DNA of 64,000 nucleotides from Atrina japonica (taxonomy: Eukaryota > Mollusca > Bivalvia > Pterioida > Pinnidae), in NCBI GenBank assembly GCA_030159075.1, contig BROG01000264.1:339501-403500 (forward strand), given 5' to 3'. Positions within the stretch are counted from its first letter, which is position 1, and every line of letters starts with the position of its first letter. Below the pieces are notes generated by a model. It was not told where the DNA came from, searched no databases, and saw nothing but the letters and a program-made list of their open reading frames with translations. A program made the position numbers and the translations under genes. Shown one piece after another: positions 26,476-38,821 of this stretch.

Positions 26476-26854
26476 GATTAATGAGACCTATATGACCCTC
26501 CGCGCCGATACATTTTTTCTCTGTGAAAATGGCTAATTCGAAGAATTAATTGTCCCCTACCGGGATATATCGCCAATATATAAAATAAAATTTAAAATGA
26601 TAAAATCACTCCATCTACCTGAGATGTATATCTGCGCTAGATGTGGTGAGCCCATGACAAATTAAACTACAAATGGGTAATGTGAACTCTTGAAACAAGA
26701 TGGTGTCCAAGACCAACAACTCCATACAAATTGTCCTGTAGCATTCTCCTCCCACATATTTATTTGTTGTGATATTCTTTTGTGCGAAGTTTCATCTAAA
26801 TCGTTTCAAGTGTTAAGGAAGGAGGTGTTGCGATAACAAGATATTGGTCTGGTA

Positions 26855-26941
26855 CAAATCAACCTCCATATAAAGACCACCTCCCTATAAAGACCGGTTT
26901 TGTTATGTCCCTAAGGGGGTCTTTATATACAAGTTTCACTG
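26855..26941. repeat. GACCACC-type MITE, right part
   Basis: ACAAATCAACCTCCATATAA, AAGACCACCTCCC and GTCCCTAAGGGGGTCTTTAT ending in AAGTTTCACTG, as in the 23131-23285 element but lacking its left end. 26945-27530 holds nothing recognised. Confidence 0.6.
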
Positions 26942-27532
26942 TAATTATAAAATGTAAAATGGAAATACTTACGCAAAGTAAAAACAATGTAAGTATATTG
27001 AGTTGATTCTTCTCTTTTTCGTAGGGGTAAAACCTTAACTACATAAAGTTATTGGATATGAAATTGATCTCAAACTGAATACAAAAGTTAAACATAGTAA
27101 GGAGTTAAACATTTAATTAAAATTTAAACATATTCAATATATTAAAATATAAAAGTTATTCAGATAGTATACTATAGTTCAGATACATTTGTGGTTTGAG
27201 TATGTTTATTCGTGAAATAAATGCAAAGAACCATGGGAAATGGTTGATATATTGCCAACTTTAAAATGTTTTAGTTTACCCAACATAACGTCGAACATCC
27301 GGGTTCTGTAAAAATATGAAACAGGTACCATCTGTTTTCTAAAAGTAGGGCGAACTTGTAAAAATAATCGACTCGACCTCTGATATAATGAATTAATGTA
27401 GTTTCAATAGTTTTGGGGCGAAAACTAACTTTTCATTCTGTTTCATCATTTAGGCTCGCTGTTCTATAGCCATGTACCAATTCATAATGAGAAGATTTTT
27501 CACAAGGGTGAGTAGTTACACTTACATATCGA

Positions 27533-28012
27533 TCTAATTAAAAACCGATCTCTGATCGCTCCCGTTTTCTGATATGTCTCGTATAGGATCTAACGCAATC
27601 CGCTATGGGGTCACATGCAGATGACCACGTAGGTGTGTCATTTTCGACCACTGAAAAAGCGACTTGCAAAATCTTGTAAGCCATCAAATAGCGAAGAGAT
27701 GTATACATTTTTGACATTATAAATGACACTGAGCACATAAATACGGTAGTATCGAATTAATTTCATAACCCTGGTTGGGTTCGAATCACAAGACATATTC
27801 TAATGGATTTTGCGTACTTACGGTTTCCTTTTTTATAAAATAAATAGCATCTCTGTGCCATTAATCTTTGTAAGTCGCATTTTTATTGGTTGAACATTAC
27901 ACATCTACGAGAGGTCACCCGCACGTGACCCCATAGTGGATTGCGTTAGATCCTCTAGGCAACACATCAGATAACGGGAGCAGTGAGAGATCAATTTTCA
28001 CTTAGATTGATT
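27533..28012. mobile_element. 480-bp element with about 95-bp inverted termini
   Basis: The left arm 27533-27630 and right arm 27905-28012 are reverse complements over about 95 bp at roughly 80-85 percent by eye. Shared cores are GATCTAACGCAATCC, TATGGGGTCAC and CTCCCGTT-TCTGATRTGT. The interior has no transposase. It is a MITE-like or foldback element; no target duplication could be fixed. Confidence 0.7.
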
Positions 28013-28114
28013 TACATATGATACCTAAATTATGCTACGTTGAGACTAAAGGTGCGTAAATATGTTTAATTGTCTGATACATGTACTTTAATAATGTTTC
28101 TTATGGATAACACC

Positions 28115-28310
28115 GTTTAAATTCTACTCTCCTCAAAATCCATCTGTAACAGTGGTTAGACTTCGACGGATTACATTAAAATTTATCATTTGGCCTTGTA
28201 TGGTACCACTCCCTATTTCGGAACTCTATCTACATCTATTTCTAGTTGGGAGTTCAACTGATAAAGTCTTATTGACAAAGTCGATCGTGCTGAGCATTTG
28301 TTGTTTTTTT
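28115..28310 (+). repeat. Family B fragment
   Basis: CACCGTTTAAATTCTACTCT, AACAGTGGTTAGAC, TTTATCATTTGGCCTTGTAT and GATCGTGCTGAGCATTTG occur in the usual order. Confidence 0.65.
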
Positions 28311-28444
28311 TACGTTTGTGTGGCAATGGGAACAGCCATCTTTGATGGAGGGTCGGATTGTATGTAAAACCTCTGAAAACAGAACACTAAATTACTGAGT
28401 ATAAAATGATTCAAATAAGCCATACAATTTCAGATCTGTTTGAA

Positions 28445-28584
28445 TTAGCTGTTGGTTTGATATTTGCCCGCGGTCGATCCATACCGACCTTTTTTGCACA
28501 GTCCAAGCAGAGCCAAAAATTGAATAAAAACTATACAAGCTAGAATTGCAACTGCAATCCAGAAGGTCTCTGTAGTTACGTAAC
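28445..28584 (-). CDS. MCO-2 terminal exon: transmembrane helix and tail
   Basis: Behind acceptor TTTCTTTCTTGTAG, the split G/GT codon reads Gly, then YVTTETFWIAVAILACIVF, a continuing hydrophobic run to LLGLC, a basic KKGR and a short polar tail ending TNS and TAA (28447-28445). It aligns closely with the MCO-3 terminal exon (both end in ..STA-KY-T-S), supporting both calls and showing MCO-2 and MCO-3 are closer to each other than to MCO-1. Confidence 0.88.
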
Positions 28585-31500
28585 CTACAAGAAAGAAAGA
28601 ACATATTTTGCAACATAAATCCTGGAAAGTGGGCCAACCACATAATACAGGTAATAGTTTTGAATAGCCTGATATACGTAATACGTAATATTTTTAACAG
28701 TATAGCCCACAGCCATCATAACTAAAATAGTCAAATATTAAGCTATATACTAAGTCACATTAATTGTGTCCACTGGTTTTGGCTGATTAAAATAAAATGA
28801 TTGAAACTTACGTCTTAATTTAGGTATTATGAGTAATTTATTACATACCCATGACAAATAAATTCTAGATATTCGCAGTCAAATTTCACCTACGGGCATT
28901 TTATATAGGTAATGGCGACCGTCTGTTGAAATTGGAGAACGGAAGTGAAAGAAAAGGGCCGTTTATTGATCAAAATGAATGTAAAATGAAATCATTCGAA
29001 AGTCATGTTTTTGGAGCATTTCGACTATTATCGCATTATCTTCTTATTACGTCATATAATACATTGGGAGTTATTCTCCTTCAAATCACTCTTTTGGTAG
29101 GAATAAGATAACGATTACCCGCATGATCAATTTATTAATTTATTATCGCATGGCAAACACAGAGATTCCCATAGGAAAAGCATATTAAAAAAAAAACTGA
29201 AGCGACCAAACAAAGAAAAAAGTATGTAGAAAAGATATAGGTTATACTTTATTCTATTGATAACAGCACATTTCTTGGAATCGGCCAACCAATTGCATTG
29301 TAGAATCTAAATTAAATTCTAAATTTCTTATCTAATGTGGCCTACACTATATGTGAAATTGGGGAATAAATTATTATTACGGACTATTATAAATAGACAC
29401 TGAACTGTTAGTTCACTGACCAGTATTTTTTTCAATAAATATGTTAGTTGCACGTTAGGTTTAGGTTGATCAGCGTGACAGCATGTCCCGTTAAAATTCT
29501 TCAATACAACAATATGGAAGACAGTAAGAATTGGTATTACAAATCATCTAAGGTTAATGGCCATAAACTCGAACGCAAACAGTGATTCAATTGAAGCCAA
29601 TTAAGCCACCACGATATCTCAGTCCATGCCATGACATAATCATGCGTTTCTGTGTATGAATAAACAATGCATAAGCCAAACGTTTGTGGACATATGTATT
29701 GCAATTGTTGGTATTTGGAATGTTTGATTTAATTATTTAGCTTCAGATTTCGGGGAAAATGTTCTAAAATCATTTGATACCTGGGTTCCGTAGAGCATTG
29801 GTAAATGCAAATATATATATTTATTGTTGCTAGAGTAATTTTTTTTTATTTCGCCTAAATTTTAAATAGGTTTTATCTAATGGCAAAACTGGACAGAGTA
29901 ACTCAGATGGCAGAGCGCCAGATTTCCAATATGAAAGACCCTAATTCGATGCCCGTCCGTGCCAGATTTTCATAGGGGGAAATTCATCTCCTGTCACACA
30001 GCTCTGTGCCTAGATAGAGGGTAAATGGTCTAGGATATGCAATTTGATTACCTTCTGCTGATTTAAAATTAGAGCTCAACAGATGAAGTCTGATGGACAG
30101 GAACAATCGTCTTGAATTATAAAGTTGCTAATATGTTTATAATATTTACAGTGGCAGTGAAAAAGCCGTTGGAAATATGGACCACTCAAGCATGGACACA
30201 CACACACACACACACACACACACCATATCTATCCCTGCCCCAAACGGACGAGTGACAATGACTTTAAGTACTCGCGCCGCTTGTTAAATCACGGCAAAGC
30301 AAGAATGCAAGCAATGATAAAATTTTACCGAGTACAAAATTTGCAGGTATATTTCTTCCTGATGAATAAAAAGCACGAAATATTTAGGTAAATTTCACTA
30401 CGGTAATACTTACCCTGCTCTACGGTAGATGTCGTCGGTGATTTCGTTGTCAAAGTTGATGTTTGTGGAGCTGTAGTGGTTTCATATTTAGTCTTAGATG
30501 GATAAACACCACAAACAGGGAAACCGTCGGGAGCATCCGGTAATTCTGAAAATGATTCATTCAAAAGGATCGTCATTCCCAAAGATATATGGAGTTGTAT
30601 GTGACAATGAAGCATCCACAATCCTGGGTTGTCTGCCTTGAAACGGACGACCACGTAGCTTCCAACAGGAACAATAATTGTGTCCTTAAGTATAGGATTT
30701 TCTAACTCCAATCCTGGAACATTTCCATTAGCCCACGACGCATTACTCCACGTCGCATTCCTACAGATTACAGATGGTCCGCCAGGACAATATATATCCG
30801 AATTCGGTGAAATTAATGTTCCTGTTGTTTCATTGTAGTTTCCAAAACCCATTTTCAACACGTAAAATGAATGTCCGTGCAGATGAATAGGATGTGGGAC
30901 CATGGCACCAGCACCCATATTGAAAAATACCATTTGTACCGTATTGCCTTTATGTATATCCAGCGAATTGGTGCAGGAACATACCTTTCCACCAGTACAG
31001 TCCTCATTTTCACACCTGTTGTTTATGTGTGATGGCTGCGATATACCAGACACTGTCGGGTTAACAAAGCGTACACCGTTTACAGTGGCTATAAGTTGAG
31101 GAAGAATAAAGTTGAAAAAATGTTCTTGAAATTTTCCATCTGTTATAGCGGGTGCTGGGTCATAATTGTTTACCGATCTGAGGTGATCAAGGGGTATACA
31201 TTGAGTATATTCACTTTTCGGGTAATACAAAAACGGACAGTTTAACACAACACAGGTGGTGTTCTCGTTACAATTCTGTGTTGTTGTCGGTTCTTCCTCG
31301 AGTGCACCGGAATACCGTAGAATGGCTTTGACTTCAGTGTTTCTGTTAATCTGTAAAGTCTTTCCTCGAATCCAGTAATTACCAGTAGTTTGATTTGCCT
31401 CAAGTATGAAATCAAACCTTTCCCCGGGAAAGATAATGAGAGATTCCACGCTGATGGGTTTGACATCGTGACCGTCAGATGCGACAACGCGAAGCGGATG

Positions 31501-32385
31501 TCCATCTACGGATATGCGAAACGGATAAAGTACCCCAACCGCGATTATCCGGAACCTGTAAAGTTTCCCATATTCTACGTTGTATACTTCTAACGGAGCA
31601 CCGTTGCTCCTTCCAGTTGTAGCATCAACAATTCTGCCTTTTCCATTAATCAACCCATTTTTCTCAATCAACGGGGTAAAGAATGTACTATCGATTGATA
31701 CTGATGGTCCGTACATTTTTCTGTCAATAAAAATTCCATAATTTATTTGCTGAGTAGCCATGTCTGCGCTTATGTCGTGGTTCCATTCTTGTATTTGAAT
31801 AATGTGTTCATCTATAGGATTGGTTTCGCGTTCACGGATAATAAGTGCGCCAAAAGATCCCTTTGCACGTTGGGCCCCTACGTGAGAGTGATACCAATAG
31901 GTTCCCTTGGGTGTAGCTCTGAATTCGTACTTGAAAGAATCTCCCGGTAGAATAGGGCACTGTGTTATAAAAGCTGCGCCATCCATATATGGTGTTCCCT
32001 TTAGCGGAAGTCCGTGCCAGTGAATTGAAACAGTCTCAGAAGGAAGTTTATTGTGAACATGGATTCTAAGCATTTGTCCCTCGTAAACAATAATGTCTGG
32101 TCCTGGCATAGACCTATTTGCCACAACCAAAAGTTGCTGTTTTTCAAATCCATCAGTGGTAATTACCTCCCCTGGATTAATAGGCGTCGCCTCAGACGTG
32201 TTGGTTACATCATACTTCCATAATTTACCATGCGCAGGATAAACCGCTCCGTGAACTGGATGGAACATTGTTATATAATGTTCTATGACTAAAGACGTCT
32301 CGCACCATTCGGCAGATTTGTCACAGGTAAAGCATCCCACTGGGACAGAAATAACCAACAGAATACTCGAAAGGAAAATGTAATG
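28445..32385 (-). CDS. Laccase-type multicopper oxidase MCO-2, membrane-anchored (first exon missing)
   Basis: Same role as predicted for MCO-1: an extracellular four-copper phenol-type oxidase reducing O2 to water. Exon A runs 32385 to 30414 and follows the acceptor TATTTTTAG in phase 0. It starts with the hydrophobic leader HYIFLSSILLVISVPVGC, then a Cys-containing segment (FTCDKSAEWCETS). All copper motifs are intact: HWHG, YHSHVG, HPIHLHGHSF and HCHIQLH, with Met 10 after the motif Cys. A mucin-like stalk (ETTTAPQTSTLTTKSPTTST) precedes donor CAGG/GTAAGT. Exon B is 28584-28445, the membrane anchor. The two exons give 703 residues. There are many N-glycosylation sequons and no stops or frameshifts, so this is the best-preserved of the three. 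Transcription converges on MCO-1 and diverges from MCO-3. The start-codon exon upstream of 32385 was not identified. Confidence 0.92.
29888..30010 (+). repeat. tRNA-like SINE head, third type
   Basis: GTAACTCAGATGGCAGAGCG (A-box-like) and CCTAATTCGATGCCCGTCC (B-box-like) are spaced as in a tRNA. The stem partners do not pair well, so this is a SINE or tRNA pseudogene, not a tRNA gene. No second copy is seen in the window. Confidence 0.45.
30060..30150 (+). repeat. Family B 3' scrap
   Basis: GCTCAACAGATGAAGTCTGA, ACAATCGTCTTGAATTATAA and TATGTTTATAATATTTACA. Confidence 0.55.
30197..30222. repeat. (AC)n microsatellite
   Basis: CA dinucleotide run inside the MCO-2 intron. Confidence 0.9.
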
Positions 32386-32410
32386 CTAAAAATATAAAAA
32401 AGAAGAAGGT

Positions 32411-32412
32411 TA

Positions 32413-32492
<80 letters not shown>
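32411..32492. repeat. (AT)n(GT)n microsatellite
   Basis: AT run followed by a GT run just upstream of the MCO-2 large exon, on the side where its missing first exon should lie. 32493-33150 holds nothing recognised. Confidence 0.95.
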
Positions 32493-32493
<1 letters not shown>

Positions 32494-33154
32494 TGTACTA
32501 GATACGACTATATTTGTATATGCGATAATGACACGCCCCCATGCATTAAATATTGTCGTAATTAACCCCCTGTTCGGAAATTATTTATTTATATCACGAT
32601 CAATGAAGAGAAAAAAGAACTTCGAGTGTCATTCAATTCCGGTACATTTCATCATCTGCACCTTCGGTGTCATCCAAAATCATGAAACTGAAAACGGTGA
32701 AAGGATATTTAATTCGTTGCCGGCCAGAATATTGGAATTAGAAAGTATGTTGTTATTGTTGTATAATTTGTAATTTAGGCACATGATAAAATGTTTATAA
32801 TTTGAGCATTTTGATATCATACTCATTCTCAATCCTCGGTCCCGATATCAGAACTCCAGATGAAAAGGAGTATGATATCAAGATTGTCATATAGTAATCT
32901 CTGTATAAAGCTGATATAAGTCAAAGAAGCCGATAGTAATATTGTATCATGCAACAAAAGAAAACATGAGAAATATTTTCCCACCCGCCTTATGTCAACA
33001 GTCAAATTCAAATGAAATTCAAAACACGACCAATGCAGTGAACATTGGACAACTGCATAAAATACTTTAAACGTGGAAATCCATGCGTTGGGGTAATTTA
33101 CACTAGATGCGCGAAGAGGTTTATCGTATAAATATCACCAATCATGCTTTTCAC

Positions 33155-33396
33155 CGACCTTGACCTCATCAACAAACTTGACCTTTTTACCGAATTTGAC
33201 CCGTTCATCGAACTAGAAAGGTTTTTTATGGAACATTTGCGACGGGTGTGGCATGCCAGCAGAAGACGCTTACTCCTTCCGGACACTTGGTCTTATCCCG
33301 TTTGGGATTCGTAATTGTTCTTCATGTGGAGACCATTTGCACATCTAATTCGTCGTGTTATAATGGACTTGAGTTTTGATTATTGATTGGTACTCT
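33155..33396 (+). repeat. PLE-2 3' fragment
   Basis: TTGACCTTTTTACCGAATTT, ATCGAACTAGAAAGG, GACGGGTGTGGCATGCCAGC, ending at GATTATTGATTGGTAC. The ORF on its minus strand is a shadow. 33397-34470 holds nothing recognised. Confidence 0.75.
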
Positions 33397-34474
33397 ATTC
33401 CCCCACCCACGGTGTACCAGGTCCACAGCTATGCTTTGAATGATAGTTTAATACAGGACTACTCAGAGCATAAGAAAATCGCGTAATTAAGAACACGCGG
33501 AAATATCAACGTTTACAGTCAGTAAAATCTGGCACTTCAATGAATATCATATACCAAAATTTCTGTATGCTCAGATAGGTGGAATATATTTTCAACATCA
33601 TTTCAGATATTTTTATAGACCGAGGGATATTGTGTTCTAGAAATATTTTAACTGATACCATGTTTGTCGTAGCAAAACATATCATTCCTGTTCTGTATTT
33701 CGAGGAGGAAATTCGTCCTTGAGTAGAGTAAAGCAAATGATCCTATGGAATGTTTAACGAAATTATGGGAAAGAATGGCACACTGAACAATTTCTTCTGT
33801 GTGGACGAAGATATCAAAATATAACGCATAATAACTACCTGTAACTTTAAGAATATTTTACAATGTTGTTTTTTTGTAATTGTTTAATTTTCAGTCTTTA
33901 AAATTACGAATTTTTATGTGTTCGATTCAACCAACATTTTGAAAGCTCATCTTTTATTCTCCCAATACCTACTACCTTGCCTGTTCCATTCATTTCAACC
34001 CATGATATTACTTTAACATTGACCTCGTTACTATGTTGAATATTTACCAAAGCACGGCGCTTCAATTGTGATCAAAAGTTTACACTAGCTCTATAATATA
34101 TCTGTATATAGGTGACTTCTAATTAAATTAACAGTGTAGAAAATATATACCTTCCTTTTATAGGTTAGTTATTGGTATTTACACATTCAATTTAAAAACC
34201 TAATTTTATAATGAACAAATGTCATCGTCATGATCGGCTAGACATGTCAAAAAATAATGTAACGAACAGGACTTTATAGGACAATTTTTACAGTAATTTA
34301 TTACGACAGACTGCAAAAACGCCAGTAAAACTTTTTTACGGTTGGTTGGTAGACCACGGTCGATCGAGAATTATTTTGCATTGTTGTCATATTTGACATA
34401 TGGGTGGCAGAGTAAAGTTAACTGCATATCACATCATTGAGTTATATTTAGTTTTTCTCTAGTTAATGATAAGT

Positions 34475-34770
34475 TGAAAAAACCTAGTACCTGGTATTTC
34501 GGGACCAGTTGATAATCTTATACTAAAGTAATATTTCGCACTGATTACACCATTTAAATTCAATATTCCTCTAAAGCTAAGATAGTCATCTTTTTACAGT
34601 GGTTACTCTTACACGAATTTTGGCTGTCTATTAGATTTATCATTTGGCCTTATATTATACCACTTTCTCTTTGGAAAATAAACATCTATTTTAAATTGCA
34701 GCTCTAATTGACAGAAACGATCGTCTTGAGCATTATAACTTTGGTGTTATGTTTATAATATTTAGAAAAC
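34475..34770 (+). repeat. Family B, complete copy
   Basis: AACCTAGTACCTGGTATTTC, AAAGCTAAGATAGTCATC, TTTACAGTGGTTACTC, TTTATCATTTGGCC and GATCGTCTTGAGCATTATAA, in order. It is preceded by a TAGTTTTTCTCTAGTTAA word, the monomer of the 43-44 kb array. Confidence 0.7.
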
Positions 34771-34858
34771 AAAGTTTTAGCAGGGGGAAACAAGAAACAT
34801 CTCCATTATGTAATTGTCGTGTAGTAATTTGAATTAACTGGAGAAATTCCACGATAAG

Positions 34859-34955
34859 GTTTTTTGTTTTGTTTTTCTGTGGTTTGTTGTTGTTGTGTTT
34901 TGTTTTTGTTTTTTTTTCTTTTGTTTTTTTTGTTTCCTTTTTTTTTTATTTTGTT
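34859..34955. repeat. T/G-rich low-complexity tract
   Basis: Mixed TTTTG and TTTTC runs, no coding value. Confidence 0.8.
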
Positions 34956-35029
34956 CAAATGAACCTACTTTTTCTCAAGTTAATACAAGTTTCGAGAATA
35001 GTTTTACTGGAGAGCAGCTGGTCGATTTT

Positions 35030-35300
35030 ATTATTTTGTTTGCGATTACTTTGTTTCACTAAATGAAATGTTTAGTTACCTGTTCGATAGCTGTTGCTAA
35101 GACGTCTGTACCAATCATGACGAGGATTTATTCCTCACTTATTTCATTTGGATTTGACTGTGGACTCGTGGTGGGTGTGACCGGCCAACAGGGGGGTACC
35201 TACTCCTCCATGGCACCTGATCCCACCTCTGGATTTTAAGAGATCTTTGGTTACCCAATATTCTTCAGATTTATGTCTTGAAACCTTTGCACCCAGAAGA
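35030..35300 (+). repeat. PLE-A 3' fragment
   Basis: TGCGATTACTTTGTTTCACT, AAGACGTCTGTACCAATCAT, CTCCATGGCACCTGATCCCA, plus strand. 35301-35950 holds nothing recognised. Confidence 0.7.
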
Positions 35301-35951
35301 TTATTTTGTTTATAATATTTAACGCCCAAGTTTTCTCTGTTAAACTATATTTTTCCCGAGAAAAAAAATAGACTCTATATTGTAGCTAATCTTGTCAGAT
35401 TTCGCAGTTAAACTTAGTACTACTTCAGTTAATGTGCGTTAATGATATAAATTATGGTCAACTGGAAAATATTTGGTGCCATAGAGAAACCATATTGGTG
35501 TTTACTTTTATGCTGTATACCGACAGTTTATGATTTATCGTTAATCAACTGAAAAATATGGACATATGTATGTAACTTCCTAATTGAGAAAAAGGTTAAA
35601 AAAATATCAGGATAACTTTTTGCATATATTGAAAATACAGATGTAAGTGCTAAATAATTTAGGAAAATATACTCAAAATGTGGTCACTAAAATTATTTTA
35701 AAAAGATTTTTTATAGAAAGAAATGGAAAAGATGACACTGAACTTTAACCTTTCACCCCGCTTGTCTTAATGGGAACATTTAAAAAATAAAACAAATAAT
35801 GATATAATATGTAATAAAATAAACCGTATTTTGAAGTAAGAAATAATGCATTTTATTTCTTTTCTATTCTAAATGTACGCCTTTCATAATCAATAAACCA
35901 ATTACATACAGAAGTACATACAGAAATCGATATTAGTTGCATTTTAAATCA

Positions 35952-36211
35952 GATTCGGGGACTCCGGGCCTAATGGTTTGAGCATCGTGCTTTAAAATGT
36001 GATGTCTCTTATTTCCTCTTAGCGCATGTTTGAGTCTCGCTGGAATCAAAGCTGACTTTTGTGAGAAAGTTTGTCAGTTTACTTGCGGATGGCCTGCGGT
36101 CTCTTCCCGGGTACATTGTAACCAGGTTCTCGCCACCACCATTAAAAACAGGCCGCCTCCATCTAACTGCAAAATTGTTGTGTGGCGTAAAACAACATTC
36201 AAAATTTCTAA
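35952..36211 (+). mobile_element. SINE-2, full length
   Basis: The tRNA-like head (ACTCCGGGCCTAATGGTTTG, B-box-like GTTTGAGTCTCGCTGG) belongs to a long-variable-arm tRNA type. Its middle is the reverse of the 55- and 60-kb copies, and it ends GTGTGGCGTAAAACAACATT. An 8-bp TTAAATCA duplication lies at both sides (35944, 36212). 36212-36930 holds nothing recognised. Confidence 0.65.
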
Positions 36212-36934
36212 TTAAATCACCTATGGATTAGCTGTACCCAACGCATACTAGATGTCAATAAACTCTGTTCTATGTTAAGATATTGAATCTTCAAAAAGAT
36301 TATATCGAAGTTCCTATTGACGTAATATTGTACACGAACATTTAACTATTTGCATGAAATAATCTTGACGTTATGAAACAGCAATATGAAATCTAAAATG
36401 CAATCTCACCATTTCTATTATCTTATATCCTCCAGTTTAATTCCTCTCTCCAACATCAATGTAAGAAACATATAGTATTTGACCTATACATGCTATACGA
36501 TAACAATGACCTACAGCAAAAAATACAAAAGAAGTTTAAAACACGTAACAAGCAACCAAAGAAACGTGCCGCTTGAAGGAGCGAGGTTTTTCTAAAATAT
36601 TTTTACAGCCAGCAGAGACAGAGTATTAACTATTCTTTTTTCTTTTTTGGAACACCAGGATTCATTTTTTATTATATTCACATATTGTCACGAAACAAAA
36701 GCTATAAGGAAATATTTTCTCAAGATTCTTTGTCATGTTTAAAAGTAATTGAATAACATAATTTTCGAAATAATAGAGACAGTGCATTATTTAACATCTG
36801 TAGGTACAGAGATTGTCTTCTGTTGGATTCTTGGCCACATACCAAAGCTAATGAAATTGCAAAATTAGTAATGAAAGTTTGAAAATATAATTTCTTTCAC
36901 AGATCTTAAACAATCTATTACAGTAAATATGAAG

Positions 36935-37080
36935 AAGTACCAATTGATAATCGACACTCCAGTCCATTAAAACGCGATGAATTAGGCGTGCAAATGGTCT
37001 CAACATGGAGAATATTAGCGAATCCCAAACGGGATAGGACCAGGTGGCCGGAAGGAATCAGCATCCTCTGCTGGCATACA
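36935..37080 (-). repeat. PLE-2 3' fragment
   Basis: AAGAAGTACCAATTGATAAT, CGCGATGAATTAGGCGTGC, ATCCCAAACGGGATAGGACC and ATCCTCTGCTGGCATA, minus strand. It abuts the LINE fragment at 37081 without a gap, and the apparent frame starting at 36988 is a chance fusion across this join. Confidence 0.65.
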
Positions 37081-37652
37081 TATTATATAACCACAAAGTT
37101 TCAACAATATTGGTATCTGCAAACTGAAAATAACTTACATGAAATAAATACAAAATTTTATAATAATCCACCAGTCTTCACCAGTACTTTGACCAGACTT
37201 CGTATTGGTCACAGTAACCTTAAACATAGATATTTATCATTTCAAGAAGAACCACCTGAATGTACACCATGTGGATCCAGACTGACAATTAAACATATTC
37301 TAAGAGAATGCACTGATTTTAACCTTCCTCGTGAGAAATATTATTCCGAAACATATCTTAATAGTGTATTTAGTAATGTCGCTGGCGTCATCATTTTAGA
37401 CTCCCTGACATTGGTTTATATTCTAAAGTTTGAAATGTATTCAAATGTTTGAAATGTCTAAATAGTCTTTAATTATTAATTTATAAACATATTTACTTTT
37501 AGGAAAATTTTAGTCTTCAAAAGTTTTATAAGGAAAATATATTCACTCTATTTGTACGTTAAAAATAAATAAATTATCAAACATAGCCACGATATAACTG
37601 AAATATTGTTGAAAGTGGAGTCAAACAACAATAAACAAACAAACAAACAAGT
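37081..37652 (+). pseudogene. Jockey-type LINE pol C-terminus and 3' UTR
   Basis: The frame to 37452 reads FTSTLTRLRIGHSNLKHRYL, then a Cys/His cluster PPECTPCGSRLTIKHILREC. These are typical of the region downstream of the RT/RNase H part in jockey/CR1-like non-LTR elements. It ends with a 3' UTR carrying GAAATATTGTTGAAAGTGGA and an ACAAACAAACAAACAA tail. It is 5'-truncated. The Cys-rich block is known in such elements; the exact clade is inferred. Confidence 0.75.
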
Positions 37653-37724
37653 GAGTTCGAACTTTGAAAAGTGTTTTACGCCACTGAAGTCGAATGGTGT
37701 GATTAACCAAACTAAGCAGGAACG

Positions 37725-37890
37725 ATTTCACAGTAGGTGTCCGCACGTTATAGAACCCTCACTGCTCAAAGGCAGTAAGTGCCTAACATAGGCCAAATTT
37801 TTAAGCCCTTCACCGTCATTGATGACGTTTCCGTATGAGTGAAAGATATTTGATTGGGACGTTAAACAATTATACAGCTAACCAACCAAC
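37725..37890 (+). repeat. SINE-1, 5'-truncated
   Basis: CACAGTAGGTGTCCGCACGT to GGGACGTTAAACAATTATAC, lacking the tRNA-like head. 37891-38261 holds nothing recognised. Confidence 0.75.
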
Positions 37891-38261
37891 CAATCACATA
37901 ATGACAACACAAATCGGTGAACATTATCCTAATCTACGATGCACCCTACAAATTGTCAAGAGCTGTTATTATCAAATAGATAAATTATCTTTGGTAATCG
38001 TTACACTCTGTTAATCATATGGGTCTGTTTAAGATATTTCTGTAGCACTGGATATTTTCAGTTGAATACCTGCTTTTATTATATGACTTTATAATGTTTT
38101 CTTTTTATGACACGGGACGTGAGACAAGGTAGATTAATCATATATTTTGAGGAGGAAAGTCTTTAATGTTTTCTTCGTAGTATTTGATACATGCGTGTCA
38201 GGTATGTCGGTCTTCGCCTGAACTAAAAATGGCTCACGCAACTGCACTTCAAATGCAAAGT

Positions 38262-38386
<125 letters not shown>

Positions 38387-38393
38387 CTACATA

Positions 38394-38521
38394 TATGTTT
38401 CTATCTGTATCATCAGACTGCAGGCGATTGTTGTAGCGGAAGGATTCAGCGAGAGAGTAGGTCGAGTTGAATCTCTCCGATACAACGATCAAGTGCAGTC
38501 TGATGATACAGATAGAAACAT
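38394..38521. repeat. 128-bp inverted-repeat element
   Basis: TGTTTCTATCTGTATCATCA and its exact complement bound the unit. The arms (about 50 bp) pair through CAGACTGCA, GATYGTTGTA, CGGA and GATTCA. It directly abuts the AT microsatellite, a common MITE insertion site. Confidence 0.75.
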
Positions 38522-38743
38522 TTGTGTGGTTTTGTTTTTATTACATGTCCCTTATTTATCTATATGTATACACAAATTTAAAAGTCCGCTTTTAACGACG
38601 CCATCAAATATTTTTGATGACATAAATGGGATTTAGAACAGTAGCTCCGGCGAAATTTCCGTTTCCAACTATGTACAATACGACATTACGTATTGCACGG
38701 GCGTAATGAACTCCGTATTGTAACTGTATGATTACACATGCAT

Positions 38744-38744
38744 G

Positions 38745-38818
<74 letters not shown>
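38744..38818. repeat. (AT)n(AG)n microsatellite
   Basis: AT run followed by an AG run. 38819-39645 holds only a short (AC)n at 39145-39160. Confidence 0.95.

Positions 38819-38821
<3 letters not shown>

Larger units (their letters stand above)
28585..30413 (-). other. MCO-2 last intron
   Basis: A GT-AG phase-1 intron of 1829 bp. It holds a degenerate tRNA-like repeat head (29888-29965), a family B scrap (30060-30150) and an (AC)n run (30197-30222). The rest shows nothing recognisable. Confidence 0.8.

Noticed and set aside
29888..29965. Functional tRNA gene
   Set aside because: Only box-like words remain; the cloverleaf stems are broken.
36988..37452. Single 154-codon gene
   Set aside because: The first 30 codons are a PLE-2 tail read in the wrong strand, fused by chance to a LINE pol C-terminus.
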